The notes under the pieces: model-generated
Told to the model about the DNA's origin: nothing
Seen by the model: the letters and a program-made list of their open reading frames with translations, nothing else
The model's database searches: none
Made by a program: the position numbers and the translations under genes
Shown here: in pieces, positions 27,801 through 33,777 of the stretch
How positions within the stretch are numbered: position 1 is the stretch's first letter
How the letters are laid out: every line of letters starts with the position of its first letter
Assembly (NCBI GenBank): GCA_020152595.1
Contig: JAIGNY010003061.1
Span: 645,501 to 709,500 of the forward strand
Length of the DNA: 64,000 bases
From: Chiridota heheva
Taxonomy: Eukaryota > Echinodermata > Holothuroidea > Apodida > Chiridotidae
Direction of reading: 5' to 3'

Positions 27801-30800
27801 AACATTAAGAGAAAATAATTTCCCACAACTATAAAGATCTGATTTTTCTCTCTCCAGATTTTGAAGAAACAAGTTCACCAGGAAGACTGTCTGATCCAGC
27901 TGTACAAGAAGCATTACGATGAAGAGAAAGTGCTACGAGTGGAGCATGCCCGCATCACGTTTGAGCAAAAAGTCTACTTGTTGAGCACTTTGCACGAGAA
28001 GCAGATCAAGAAGCTAGAACAACAGCAGAAGAAGTAAGATTTGTTATCATGACTTGAAAAGTAGCAAAGACTACATGTAATACCATGACTTGAATTATCA
28101 ATAAGCGGTAGATGTTCGAATGTCTGTTCCCCTGCCTGTAGACATATATTGAGTATGTTTGGGTATTTTTTGTTGGCTTCAATTTTCAGAGCGAGGTTGG
28201 AAAGACATTATGAACTAAGCAGCTTGTTGGAGCTATATTGATCGATGAACGATTCAACATGTATTTTATGTTACACACTGTCACTATCATTACTCTTATT
28301 CTTCTTTATAAATCTAGGGAGGTAGTTGTTAGGTCTGAGTACAAATTCAAGCCTCCCTAACATCTTTTGTGTGTATTCCATTCATTACCTCAACCAACAA
28401 AGTTTGACGGAGGTTATGTTTTTGCTTACGTTTGTCCACTTGTCTGTTTGTCATCAGCACATCTCAGGAATTGAATATTAGATTTTAATTGAATTTAGTG
28501 TGTGATTTTGTTACTGCTTTAGGAAGAAGTGATAAATATTTAGGACTTATCGGAATAGGGGAAGGGCAGAATTGGATGGTGGAGATGTTTAGTGTGAGGT
28601 CTGTCAAGACTTAGTTGAAACTTTCCAATGGAATGCGCTGAACAATTAATTCACGCTCTGAACGAAATCCAAACATTTCATTATCTGGACTATATAAAGA
28701 AAATTAAATCAAGTGGTTGGTTATCAAAAAAATCAAAACAATTGGTTTTTGGCATGAAAAGAAAATGATGGAATGTGAATCTTGTCTGAAAGGAATTCAA
28801 ACAATGAATGCTTAGTCTGAATAAAACTGAAAACAATGATATGACCTTGGAAGAAATCAGAAGGTTAACCGTTAAAGTGTTTAGAATGCAACTAGGCGAT
28901 ACTGATTAAAAATGAAGACGATATTATTTGGAGGTAAAACTTGTTTAGTCTTAAGATGTGTGATTGTATGGGGTGGAGGGTAACTTGACAAAATATTTGG
29001 CATATTAGAATTGCCAAGCGGGCGGAGGTATGCACTCTACATAGAGCTAAAATTATAGTTTTTGTCTGTTTTTGTGCCAAGTGTAAAAGTAGTGCTGACC
29101 TGCATTGGGCCATTCTATCTCTCTACAATAATGTATCACTGAACTGTTTGTTTGTTATTGTTGTTTTTTTGTTTTTTCTTCAGGAAATTACTATAGTCTG
29201 GGTAATTTTGTTAGTGGGATTAGATTTTACTGAACAAAATGAAACAATAGTTTGATCTAGAAGTAGGACAGAAAGTACAAATTTCAGACTCTGCTTACAA
29301 CTCTGGGACAGATCCTTTGTTTATTTTGTACAGGAATTAGGTTTCAAACATTTGAAAGTTTTCATGAAAAAATGTCTGATTATTATTCTCACACATAAGT
29401 TATAAAAACACTGGTGGCAGTAATATATAGGTAGGGTGGGGGTATCTGTCCCTCACAGATTTGTGAACATTTAGACACATGTGCCATAATTATATGTCCA
29501 ATCATGAAAATAAAGCACAGTCTTTGAAAACAGGGGAAAGGCCTGTTGACCTGATCAACAAATTGATAATATTTAGTACTGATTAAACATTTTTGATATG
29601 AATGTGTATTATTATATTATGCACTTGAAATCACTCCTCACTATACTGTGACTATACCATTTTCATCAAGGAAAGATTTGAAATATTTCTTTTTCTTTTT
29701 CTCCCATTTTTAGAGAGGAGGCAAATATGAGGAAAATGTTGGAGACACAAAGTGCTGATCTGAGGAAGAAGATTTCAAGAGGGGATGTTGAGAAACAAGA
29801 AATTCAAAGGTATGGTTTTGGGAAAAGGAGAGATGAGGGGGAGAAACAGGATCAATGCAAAACAAATGATCAATGTGAAACAGGATCAAAGGTGATCAAT
29901 GCAAAACAGATGATCAATGTGAAACAGGATCAAAGGTGATCAATGCAAAACAGATGATCAATGTGAAACAGGATCAAAGGTGATCAATGCAAAACAGATG
30001 ATCACTGTGAAACAGGATCAAAGGTGTGAAACAGGATCAAAGGTGATCAATGCACAACAGTTGCCTCTGCACTTTTTACTTTGCATTCTTTTATTATTTA
30101 AGATATATTTTTGTATATGCTAATTTGTATTGCTTGATTTAAACTTTCTTCATGGCAAGAAATTTGGGGTTTTACTATTAGGAAATTTCTAAAAGATATT
30201 ACATATGGATTTGGAAAAAAGTTTTGGATCATCGTCCATTTTACAGTGAATATATTTTTGCTGAAAAAACCCCCAGCAAGATAAGATATTGGCTGTTTTG
30301 AGTAAATTATGTTGGTGTTGAGGACGGGCACAGTATACCCCCTAACATGAATATGTTAATTATAAGGATGTTAGATTTATAGTAAATTATAATTTCTCAG
30401 AGAGATGGTGTTATTTTCCCCTTACTTTTCTACACTTATTACCATTTGGTTGTGAAGCCTAAATGAATGTTGTCATCATTGTCGTACATGTCCATCCATC
30501 TGTACATTTTACAGTTTTAGAACAATAACTCCAGAAACTTTGATGCTACATCCATAGCATTTACATGATCAATTGAATACCTTGAATAAATTAGATACTC
30601 ATAACACTTTAAAGCTACATCCGTGAAATTCACTTAGTAGATTAACCTTTTGGAATGATTTTGAATGAATTTGCAAATGGATGATTTAGACTATTTCTCA
30701 AGATGAAAGGTCAAATTTAAGAGGTGTCTTGGGAATATGGTGTTCTGTTACATTTGTAATTGTGATTCTATTTCTTCCAGGCTTAAAGGTGAAGCCAAAC

Positions 30801-33777
30801 AGAAGCACATTCAGCAGGCTGTCATGGCACGTAAAGAGGTAAGTACCATCCACAGGGAAGGGGGGGGAGGGACTTCATACTAAGTGGTAGGTGTGTGCAG
30901 CCCATCAACCGAAATATACCCACCAGTATGACACATTTTTGGTAACTGTAGAATGAAATTATACAATTTTGATTCCTGCAGTATGAAAAAAGGCAATTTT
31001 AATACCTGCCGTATCAACAAACATATTATAAAAATGGACCAGCAGTACAAAATTAGCTGAGTGCAACCTCATTTTTGGGATCTGTATTATGAAAATGATG
31101 AAAAAAGACACTTTTCTTTATAATCGTTTTTACAAAAAAAACTGCACTACAAATATATATAGATATATACCTGTAATTTACCTGAAAACAAGTGTAATTT
31201 ACCTGAGAACAAGTGTAATTCACCTGAGAATAAGTGTAATTAACCTGAGAACATGTGTAATTTGCCTGAGAACAAGTGTAATTTGCCTGAGAACAAATAT
31301 AATTTGCCTGAGAACAAGTGTAATCCACCTGAGAATAAGTGTAATTTACCTGAGAATAAGTAATTTACCTGAGAACAAGTGTAATTTACCCAAGAACAAG
31401 TGTAATTTACCCAAGAACAAGTGTAATTTGCCAGAGAACAAGTGTGATTTGCCTGAGAACAAGTGTAATTTTTCTCAGATCAAGTGTATTTGCCGGAGAA
31501 GTGTAATTTGCCTGAGAACAAGTGTAATTTGCCTGAGAGCAAGTGTAATTTGCCTGAGAACAAGTGTAATTTGTCTGAGAACAAGTGTAATTTGCCTGAG
31601 AACAAGTGTAATATGCCTGAGAACAAGTGTAATTCACCTAGTGTTACCATGGAAGTTCAGTCACTGGCATGTTATTTGATTGCTTTGAATAAAGCATGAG
31701 CCTTATAATTTCACAGCCTTCCTCATACACTGTAATAGTGTTCACATTTTAATTAAAAAAAGTGAAAATTATTCAAGATATTTACAAAGATATTGTGCTC
31801 ATGTGGATATTTAAATACAGCCTGATTCATTCTGTTTTATTTCAAACTGATTATCATAAGTTTTGAGCATACTGTACATACAGTACAAGTAAATATCATT
31901 TTGCAAATTAAGCAAAAATAACATGAACATTTACCAAGCAGACAGTTATTACTTGGTATGTCCTTGCCATCATCACGTTCCATCACAAGACATCTTCAAC
32001 TTACAACCTCGAAAGTAACATAATCTCTCATATTTATGTATACTTGAATTTCAATTTTGAAACTTAAAGATGGAAATTGAAATAACATCTGCTTTCCTCT
32101 TGTTTTTCTTTAGCTGAGAAACAGACAGACCAATGAGAAGGAGGAATTGAAACAAAAGATGAACGAACTCCAAGAAGAACTAATACGGACAGCAGATGTG
32201 GTATGTTCCAGAATGTACCGTTCTCTGAAGTCCTAAGATAAATTTTTAAAATTAATTTTTCTTTTGATTAGCAGAAAGACCATTAGAATTTGAGTATCAT
32301 GATTTGCAGGAATTATACATTAGGCCAGCTATTTCTTGTATTTTGTCAAAGTTTTTTTTTTTTGGTGTCGGCTGCAATTGTTGTCTCTTTACAATGTTGT
32401 TAGGCAAGGGTGGTTAAACCCCACAAGCAAATTTGTATTTGAGGTAGCCTCGAGCAATTTCATAAGTAAACACAAGACCCCAATTGTCAACTTACCCATT
32501 TGCACCAAAGCCACTTAGGCGATGTGGCCTTGAAACTCTTTATAAGTACTAATTGTTGAAAAAATGAAAAATTTAGTTTGATTATTATTTTGAAGATAAA
32601 CATGTATTGTTTTTTTTAAATAATATTTTGAAACAATAAATGCACGTTTTTGTAATTTTTATCAGGTATGCATTTCTTGAAACACAGTTTCATAGAATTT
32701 AGTTTGTTTTTATATAGATTTATGGTGTGAGTAGCTCCTTAGGGTAAAATACGGCCTTTTAAACTTATTGTATATGAATAGAGGTTAGGTGTACCACCGT
32801 CTTAAAGTTTCTAACCTGTTTTATGTTTATTTTTGCAGCATGTCAAAACCGTCGAAAAGGAATATGAAAAGAGGTACAAAAAGTTGAACGAGGATAGAAA
32901 GTATCAGCGATTGGAGAAGAATGGTACCCACAATGTTCCCAATGAGGTTGATGGCGCTCAGGGGGATGCAAATGGTGAGGTCAGTGGGGAATTTAACGGT
33001 GGAATTGGTACAGAGGACAACCATACCCCGAACATCCATGAAGTTGCTACTCTCCCAAAGAAAGAGAATGGTGTTTCAACAACGCAAGTAGATGTGCATC
33101 AGACGTTTGGAAGTCCTCAAAAGGTTGCTAACACCAATGGCATAGCAAAGGATGCCACAACCTCCCCTGTAGATAAATCTGCCAAAGCGTCGTCATCTGG
33201 GGGTCCAAAGAAGGACAATGTAATCAATGGAGTAGATGCAAAAGAAATCGGTGGTCCTACCAAGGAAAACCCAAAAAAGAAACATAGTAGCCCTAAACAG
33301 CAACAAGGTAGCCCTAAAAAGGAAAATAGTAACCCTAAGAGGGAACCAAGTAGCCCTAAGAAGGAACATAGTAGCCCAAAGAAGGAACAAAATAACCCAA
33401 AACAGCAATCAGGTAGCCCTAAAAAGGTACAAAGTAACCCAAAACAGCAACCAGGTAGCCCTAAGAAGGAACAAAGTAGCCCAAAACGGCAACCAGGTAG
33501 CCCTAAGAAGGAACAAAGTAGCCCAAAACAGCACCCAGGTAGCCCTAAGAAGGAACAAAGTAGCCCTAAGAAGGAACAAAGTAGCCCAAAACGGCAACCA
33601 GGTAGCCCTAAGAAGGAACAAAGTAGCCCAAACCATCAACAAGGTAATCCCAAAAAGGATCAGGGCAGTCCTAAAAAGGGAGGTGGAAGTCCTAAGAAAA
33701 GCAATGGAAGTCCTAAGAAAACTAATGGTGTTACCAGTCCTGCAGAAGTAAAACCACCAGAAGGTACAAAATTATAG
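1631..33777 (+). CDS. PLCB1: Phospholipase C-beta (PLCB1/2/3 type), 3' part of the gene, eleven exons
   Basis: This is the C-terminal part of a Gq-activated phosphoinositide phospholipase C, the enzyme family that cleaves PIP2 at the plasma membrane to IP3 and diacylglycerol. The catalytic X/Y domains must lie upstream of the window. Eleven exons join in frame across GT-AG introns to give about 769 residues. In order they encode the end of the C2 domain ([20 protein letters not shown]), the LSNPI helix-turn-helix that contacts G-alpha-q, a Thr/Pro/Ala/Ser linker, a Ser-rich exon, a Lys/Glu/Gln coiled coil corresponding to the PLC-beta distal C-terminal domain, and a SPKK-repeat tail ending in G-T-K-L. 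The coiled coil resembles vertebrate PLCB1 rather than PLCB4/norpA, for example in the order of its QQQ...[10 protein letters not shown] and KKH-DEEK blocks. The family call is firm. The assignment to a single vertebrate paralogue is not meaningful if this is an invertebrate pre-duplication gene. Confidence 0.92.
1882..1998 (+). repeat. Dispersed repeat B, plus-strand copy with a CRE-like palindrome
   Basis: The sequence GTGACGTCATTCGCCC, then a near-palindrome CCTATACTACGTATAGG, and later TTTATGGACGCCATACTTG recurs in inverted orientation at 6309-6421. The copy begins about 35 bases inside the intron that follows exon 1631-1845. The frame that includes it ([12 protein letters not shown]...FMDAILVPA) looks similar in both copies simply because the DNA is similar. 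Confidence 0.65.
1999..2735. other. Intron sequence with no recognised feature
   Basis: The stretch is AT-rich with short A and T runs. I see no exon, RNA gene or repeat boundary in it. Confidence 0.5.
2736..3082 (-). repeat. Dispersed repeat C, copy 1
   Basis: About 350 bases here are the reverse complement of 54803-55183. Matching blocks include CTCGAGGTCGGA at an edge, ATTCTGTCCAGT facing ACTGGACAGAAT, CGCCTCAGCC facing GGCTGAGGCG, and the final CATTCCCGGATGTCCGAC facing GTCGGACATCCGGCAATG. No coding potential is seen, so it is probably an old DNA-transposon derivative. Confidence 0.7.
3676..4016 (+). repeat. Four-copy tandem repeat with internal TA expansion
   Basis: A unit built of AAACCTGACAAnTATTTGnCACT and ACATCTACTTTGGATGT-type words occurs about four times, at roughly 3676, 3770, 3902 and 3967. 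The spacer between the two words carries TA dinucleotides that have expanded differently in each copy. The longest run is at about 3794-3859. The Ile/Tyr frames over it are artefacts of (TA)n. Confidence 0.75.
4017..6308. other. Intron sequence, AT-rich, no gene seen
   Basis: I see no exon, RNA or clear repeat boundary in this stretch. AGGCCTA words are common around 5330-5830. Confidence 0.45.
6309..6421 (-). repeat. Dispersed repeat B, minus-strand copy
   Basis: This is the reverse complement of the repeat at 1882-1998 and includes TGACGTCA at 6407-6414 and the near-palindromic CCTATACGTAGTATAGG. The middle differs by substitutions and small indels. The two copies lie in inverted orientation in the same intron. 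Confidence 0.65.
6564..6845 (+). repeat. Dispersed family D (single arm)
   Basis: The stretch from TTAGTTCAGTGCTCA through GAAATCACACTAGTTGTGACG to GTAGTAAAACATATATTAG matches one arm of the foldback element at 52821-53381. It contains a perfect CRE octamer TGACGTCA at 6709-6716. Only one arm is present. Confidence 0.65.
7226..7435 (+). repeat. Dispersed family D, second subfamily
   Basis: The words TTCAGTGCTCAAG, AGAAACAAAATGGTA, ATCTTATTCCTTAAGGAGAT and CCTCACATTCCTAACAATT are shared with the copy at 63773-64000. This suggests a subfamily distinct from the copies at 6564 and 52821. Confidence 0.55.
7989..8035 (+). repeat. Fragment of family D with a small perfect hairpin
   Basis: AGTGGTC, a six-base loop and GACCACT form a 7-bp perfect stem. 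AGTGGTCAAGCAAG is the first segment of the family D terminus, followed by ATATGAAAGAGAGGA. It is truncated soon after. Confidence 0.4.
8571..8660 (+). repeat. tRNA-derived SINE head (truncated)
   Basis: An A-box-like GTAGTGTAGTGGTGTGCTCG is followed about 30 bases later by a B-box-like CAGATTCGAAAAC, the spacing of an RNA polymerase III tRNA promoter. The flanks do not form an acceptor stem, so it is not a functional tRNA. No clear SINE tail follows. Confidence 0.45.
9025..9290 (+). repeat. Dispersed family D (single arm)
   Basis: AATAGAAACAAAATGGTGAAGAAAGC, GTTCTGTATCATTTG, CAGATTCCTCAGTCTTTAT and AAAAACCATTGGATATG words match the copies at 6564 and 53090-53381. It lacks the outer terminus. 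Confidence 0.6.
9291..10079 (+). other. End of intron before exon 10080
   Basis: The stretch is AT-rich and holds the polypyrimidine tract and CAG acceptor of the next exon. The reading frame at 9740-9988 is T-rich and has no family resemblance. Confidence 0.5.
10080..10383 (+). CDS. PLCB1: PLC-beta exon: Thr/Pro/Ala/Ser-rich linker
   Basis: The acceptor TTCTTTCAG ends at 10079. The frame begins [13 protein letters not shown] and is rich in T, P, A and S, with [13 protein letters not shown] near its middle and a run of Ser at the end. It matches in position and composition the poorly conserved linker between the Gq-binding helices and the coiled coil in vertebrate PLCB1. The donor is the unusual GTTTGT, leaving one base (G) that joins GG of the next exon to make Gly. 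The sequence locally has more G/C and no stops, unlike the flanking intron. The large minus-strand frames over this exon are shadows. Confidence 0.85.
10384..13345 (+). other. Intron sequence with a G/C-richer unassigned block near 10760-11240
   Basis: Most of this is AT-rich with no signal. Positions about 10760-11240 are visibly richer in G and C, with GCGGGCCC and GCGCGC words and two ATGCAAAT-like octamers near the end. There is no open frame across it. It may be an old repeat, but I found no second copy. Confidence 0.35.
13346..13488 (+). repeat. 26-bp minisatellite, about 5.5 copies
   Basis: The unit ATGGTCAAAATTTACCAAAT plus TTGGAA repeats with only one to three changes per copy. The unit is itself palindrome-prone (AAATTT, CCAAATTTGG). 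Confidence 0.9.
13887..14208. mobile_element. MITE-like element A, second copy
   Basis: It starts GGTACTGTACTAGACGAATT, has AAGCACCCCTTCTGTAATAA near the left end, and ends GTAAGTGCTACAGG followed by an AT-rich edge. It parallels 139-503 along most of its length but carries T-run expansions in the middle. Confidence 0.6.
14209..14879. other. Intron sequence, no feature recognised
   Basis: The stretch has no exon or RNA signal and lies between the MITE copy and the large minisatellite. Confidence 0.4.
14880..15836 (+). repeat. 26-bp minisatellite, about 36 copies
   Basis: The unit AATAAGGTGCCAATGTCCTT followed by TGTTTA repeats for almost 1 kb, with variants AGTTGCC, AGACGCC and AGGCGCC at the same place in the unit. 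One longer segment near 15100-15360 appears duplicated as a block. Both strands show short open frames only because of the periodicity. Confidence 0.95.
15837..16956 (+). other. Intron sequence before exon 16957
   Basis: I see nothing coding here. The frames around 16570-16830 are T-rich and overlap the exon acceptor region without homology. Confidence 0.45.
16957..17082 (+). CDS. PLCB1: PLC-beta exon: Ser-rich segment with 14-3-3-like motif, phase-symmetric
   Basis: The acceptor ATACTCACAG ends at 16956 and the donor is GTACTT. The exon is 126 nt, starts and ends in phase 1, and encodes [14 protein letters not shown], then [17 protein letters not shown] fits the classical 14-3-3 mode 1 consensus RSx(pS)xP, and RSFS is a basophilic kinase-type site. 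Because the length is a multiple of three and both phases are equal, skipping this exon would keep the frame, so it could be alternatively spliced. That last point is inference. Confidence 0.85.
17083..18199 (+). other. Intron sequence, no feature recognised
   Basis: The stretch is AT-rich with a T run near 17268. I see no repeat boundary or exon. Confidence 0.4.
18200..18810 (+). repeat. About 310-bp imperfect tandem duplication
   Basis: Positions 18200-18515 and 18535-18810 share, in order, TTTGCTGTGTTA, CACAGCTTTGTGACA, TTCAAAGGAAT, AAATTTTGCTCCCTGTCTG and TGTGTTGTTCATG. The copies have diverged by substitutions and indels, so the duplication is old. Confidence 0.75.
18811..20852 (+). other. 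Intron sequence around exon 19409-19452
   Basis: Besides the 44-nt exon, the region holds a G run near 19851 and AT-rich low-complexity sequence with AAATTTTC-type words at about 20230-20750. I see no other gene. Confidence 0.4.
19409..19452 (+). CDS. PLCB1: PLC-beta exon: start of the distal coiled-coil domain
   Basis: This 44-nt exon lies between a TATGTTTCAG acceptor and a consensus GTGAGT donor. It encodes [14 protein letters not shown] after a split Glu codon. This corresponds to the segment of vertebrate PLCB1 just before the distal C-terminal coiled coil (the EVEAQTIEELK region). It is very short, but the phases on both sides fit exactly and the protein similarity supports it. Confidence 0.87.
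20853..20947. mobile_element. MITE-like element A, internally deleted copy
   Basis: Only the ends remain. ATGACGTATTAAGTGTCTCT matches the left end and TTTTCGTAAGCGCTTAATAA, then CGTCGAATA, matches the right end. They are joined through CAGGCCTAAAAAGTGG, a word found near the right end of the full copies. Confidence 0.6.
21519..21715 (+). CDS. PLCB1: PLC-beta exon: first long helix of the coiled-coil domain
   Basis: The acceptor TGATACAG ends at 21518 and the donor GTAAGG follows 21715. The 65 complete codons read [20 protein letters not shown] and then a Lys/Ser/Gln-rich heptad stretch. It aligns by eye to the Lys-rich first helix of the PLCB1 distal C-terminal domain, a region known for membrane association and for nuclear targeting of mammalian PLC-beta1. 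No hydrophobic segment is present. Confidence 0.92.
21716..23277 (+). other. Intron sequence between exons, with A-run/T-run pair
   Basis: An A8 run directly followed by GC and a T run of about 24 (22971-23003) could form a hairpin. Another T-rich tract runs just before the acceptor at 23277. The region 22620-22830 is richer in G/C but has no coding signal. Confidence 0.4.
23278..23347 (+). CDS. PLCB1: PLC-beta exon: coiled-coil segment
   Basis: This 70-nt exon follows a long T-rich tract and a TTTTCTAG acceptor. It encodes [20 protein letters not shown] and VDE after a split Asn codon. The donor GTGAAT is weak compared with the others in the gene. The heptad-like Leu spacing and the phase match to both neighbours support it. 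Confidence 0.88.
23873..24175 (+). repeat. tRNA-derived SINE
   Basis: A-box TAAGCTCAGTGGTTAAAGA (23891-23909) and B-box GTTTGATTCCT (23939-23949) are followed by CACGAGCGCTGCATTG and GAGGCAGGCAGTTTGTTC words. That layout is typical of tRNA-headed SINEs in marine invertebrates. The end near GCCTTCGGGCTTCAGAGG and an AATT-rich tail is approximate. Confidence 0.65.
24426..24890 (+). repeat. 29-bp minisatellite, about 16 copies
   Basis: The unit ACCAGTAAAGGTGTATCATC followed by ATGTGTAAT repeats head to tail with a period of 29. Common variants are ATCGTGTG and CAATAAAGG. No spacers separate the units. Confidence 0.95.
24960..25205 (-). repeat. tRNA-derived SINE, minus strand
   Basis: On the minus strand, B-box CCTGGTTCAATTCC (25151-25164) is followed by GTGTCCTTGAGTAAAACACT, then GTCCACTCAGCTG and ACCAGCATTATT, the typical body of an invertebrate SINE. 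It abuts a LINE fragment on its head side. The minus-strand frame over it is not a gene. Confidence 0.55.
25205..26600 (+). mobile_element. Broken RNase H-bearing non-LTR retrotransposon (I-group-like), 5' truncated
   Basis: The fragment encodes the end of a reverse-transcriptase polyprotein. It starts with [20 protein letters not shown] in one frame, then after a frame change near 25465 comes an RNase H domain with [18 protein letters not shown] and FSDSKAVL. A stop at about 25881 and a frame change near 25895 lead to [18 protein letters not shown], so all RNase H acidic positions are visible. [15 protein letters not shown] and a C-x2-C...H-x4-C knuckle (CNNCHC...QHVLLAC) follow. The 3' end is TCGTGGTGCCGTTAAGACC and a CAAA-type tail at about 26590. 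It is inactive, and a second 3' end copy lies at 43324. Confidence 0.85.
26601..27857 (+). other. Intron sequence before exon 27858
   Basis: The stretch is AT-rich. I see no exon or defined repeat, only chance frames around 27107-27449. Confidence 0.45.
27858..28033 (+). CDS. PLCB1: PLC-beta exon: central coiled-coil helices
   Basis: The acceptor TCTCTCCAG ends at 27857 and the donor is GTAAGA. The frame starts [20 protein letters not shown], continues [13 protein letters not shown] and ends KLEQQQKK. It aligns by eye to the PLCB1 stretch running from the LKDKQQQQLLNLR segment to the LKKLKEICEKE segment of the distal domain. The last codon is split 2/1 and is completed by the next exon. Confidence 0.92.
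28034..29713 (+). other. Intron sequence between exons
   Basis: I see no coding or RNA signal and no clear repeat. Confidence 0.45.
29714..29809 (+). CDS. PLCB1: PLC-beta exon: coiled-coil segment
   Basis: The acceptor CCATTTTTAG ends at 29713 and the donor GTATGG starts at 29810. It encodes [20 protein letters not shown] followed by [11 protein letters not shown]. This fits the KKKMDKKRQEKITEAK part of PLCB1 in position and charge. A 44-bp minisatellite begins only about 40 bases downstream in the intron, and the reading frame runs on into it. That extension is not exon. Confidence 0.88.
29847..30050 (+). repeat. 44-bp minisatellite, about 4 copies
   Basis: The unit GGTGATCAATGCAAAACAGA plus TGATCAATGTGAAACAGGAT and CAAA repeats with a period of 44. 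The unit itself is an older duplication of a GATCAATG-nn-AAACAG half-unit. It begins just downstream of the exon ending at 29809. Confidence 0.85.
30781..30838 (+). CDS. PLCB1: PLC-beta exon: short coiled-coil segment
   Basis: This 58-nt exon has the acceptor TTTCTTCCAG and the consensus donor GTAAGT. It encodes [19 protein letters not shown] after a split Arg codon and ends in phase 0, which matches the next exon. Helical, charged composition continues the distal domain. Confidence 0.87.
31170..31638 (+). repeat. 21-bp minisatellite, about 22 copies
   Basis: The unit AAGTGTAATTTGCCTGAGAA plus C has a period of 21 with few indels. Because 21 is a multiple of three, several frames on both strands stay open and read as Asn/Cys/Leu-rich repeats. 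It lies in the intron between 30838 and 32114 and has no exon signals. Confidence 0.92.
32114..32200 (+). CDS. PLCB1: PLC-beta exon: coiled-coil segment, phase 0/0
   Basis: The exon lies between the acceptor TTTTTCTTTAG and the donor GTATGT. The 29 codons read [20 protein letters not shown] and EELIRTADV. It is phase 0 at both ends. It matches the position of the KSQMEEEKTEMIRSYIQEV part of vertebrate PLCB1. Confidence 0.9.
32839..33777 (+). CDS. PLCB1: PLC-beta last coding exon: end of coiled coil, acidic/Asn-rich spacer, SPKK-repeat tail, PDZ ligand
   Basis: The acceptor ATTTTTGCAG ends at 32838 and the stop TAG is at 33775-33777. The 312 residues begin [20 protein letters not shown], matching the last helix of the vertebrate distal domain (YIKRLEEAQSKRQEKL). 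A Gly/Asn/Asp-rich spacer of about 100 residues follows. From 33268 to about 33720 comes a Lys/Ser/Pro/Gln repeat with twelve SPKK tetrapeptides, two SPKR and two SPKQ, in a loose 14-residue period ([14 protein letters not shown]). The protein ends PPEGTKL, with Thr at -2 and Leu at 0, the class I PDZ-ligand pattern also found at the end of vertebrate PLC-betas. Vertebrate PLCB1-3 tails are short and lack this repeat as far as I know. The minus-strand and +1 frames over the repeat are shadows of its periodicity. Confidence 0.92.
   Translation, partial: HVKTVEKEYEKRYKKLNEDRKYQRLEKNGTHNVPNEVDGAQGDANGEVSGEFNGGIGTEDNHTPNIHEVATLPKKENGVSTTQVDVHQTFGSPQKVANTNGIAKDATTSPVDKSAKASSSGGPKKDNVINGVDAKEIGGPTKENPKKKHSSPKQQQGSPKKENSNPKREPSSPKKEHSSPKKEQNNPKQQSGSPKKVQSNPKQQPGSPKKEQSSPKRQPGSPKKEQSSPKQHPGSPKKEQSSPKKEQSSPKRQPGSPKKEQSSPNHQQGNPKKDQGSPKKGGGSPKKSNGSPKKTNGVTSPAEVKPPEGTKL

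Noticed and set aside
29727-29939. Longer exon continuing into the 44-bp repeat
   Set aside because: GTATGG at 29810 gives exact phase with the next exon, and the extension is a minisatellite.
31089-31679. Long repeated frames on both strands at the 21-bp array
   Set aside because: A period of 21 keeps frames open without selection, and there are no splice or family signals.
33193-33642. Minus-strand Leu/Phe/Trp-rich frames that look like membrane repeats
   Set aside because: They are the antisense of the SPKK repeat exon. The plus frame has splice phase, family match and a stop.
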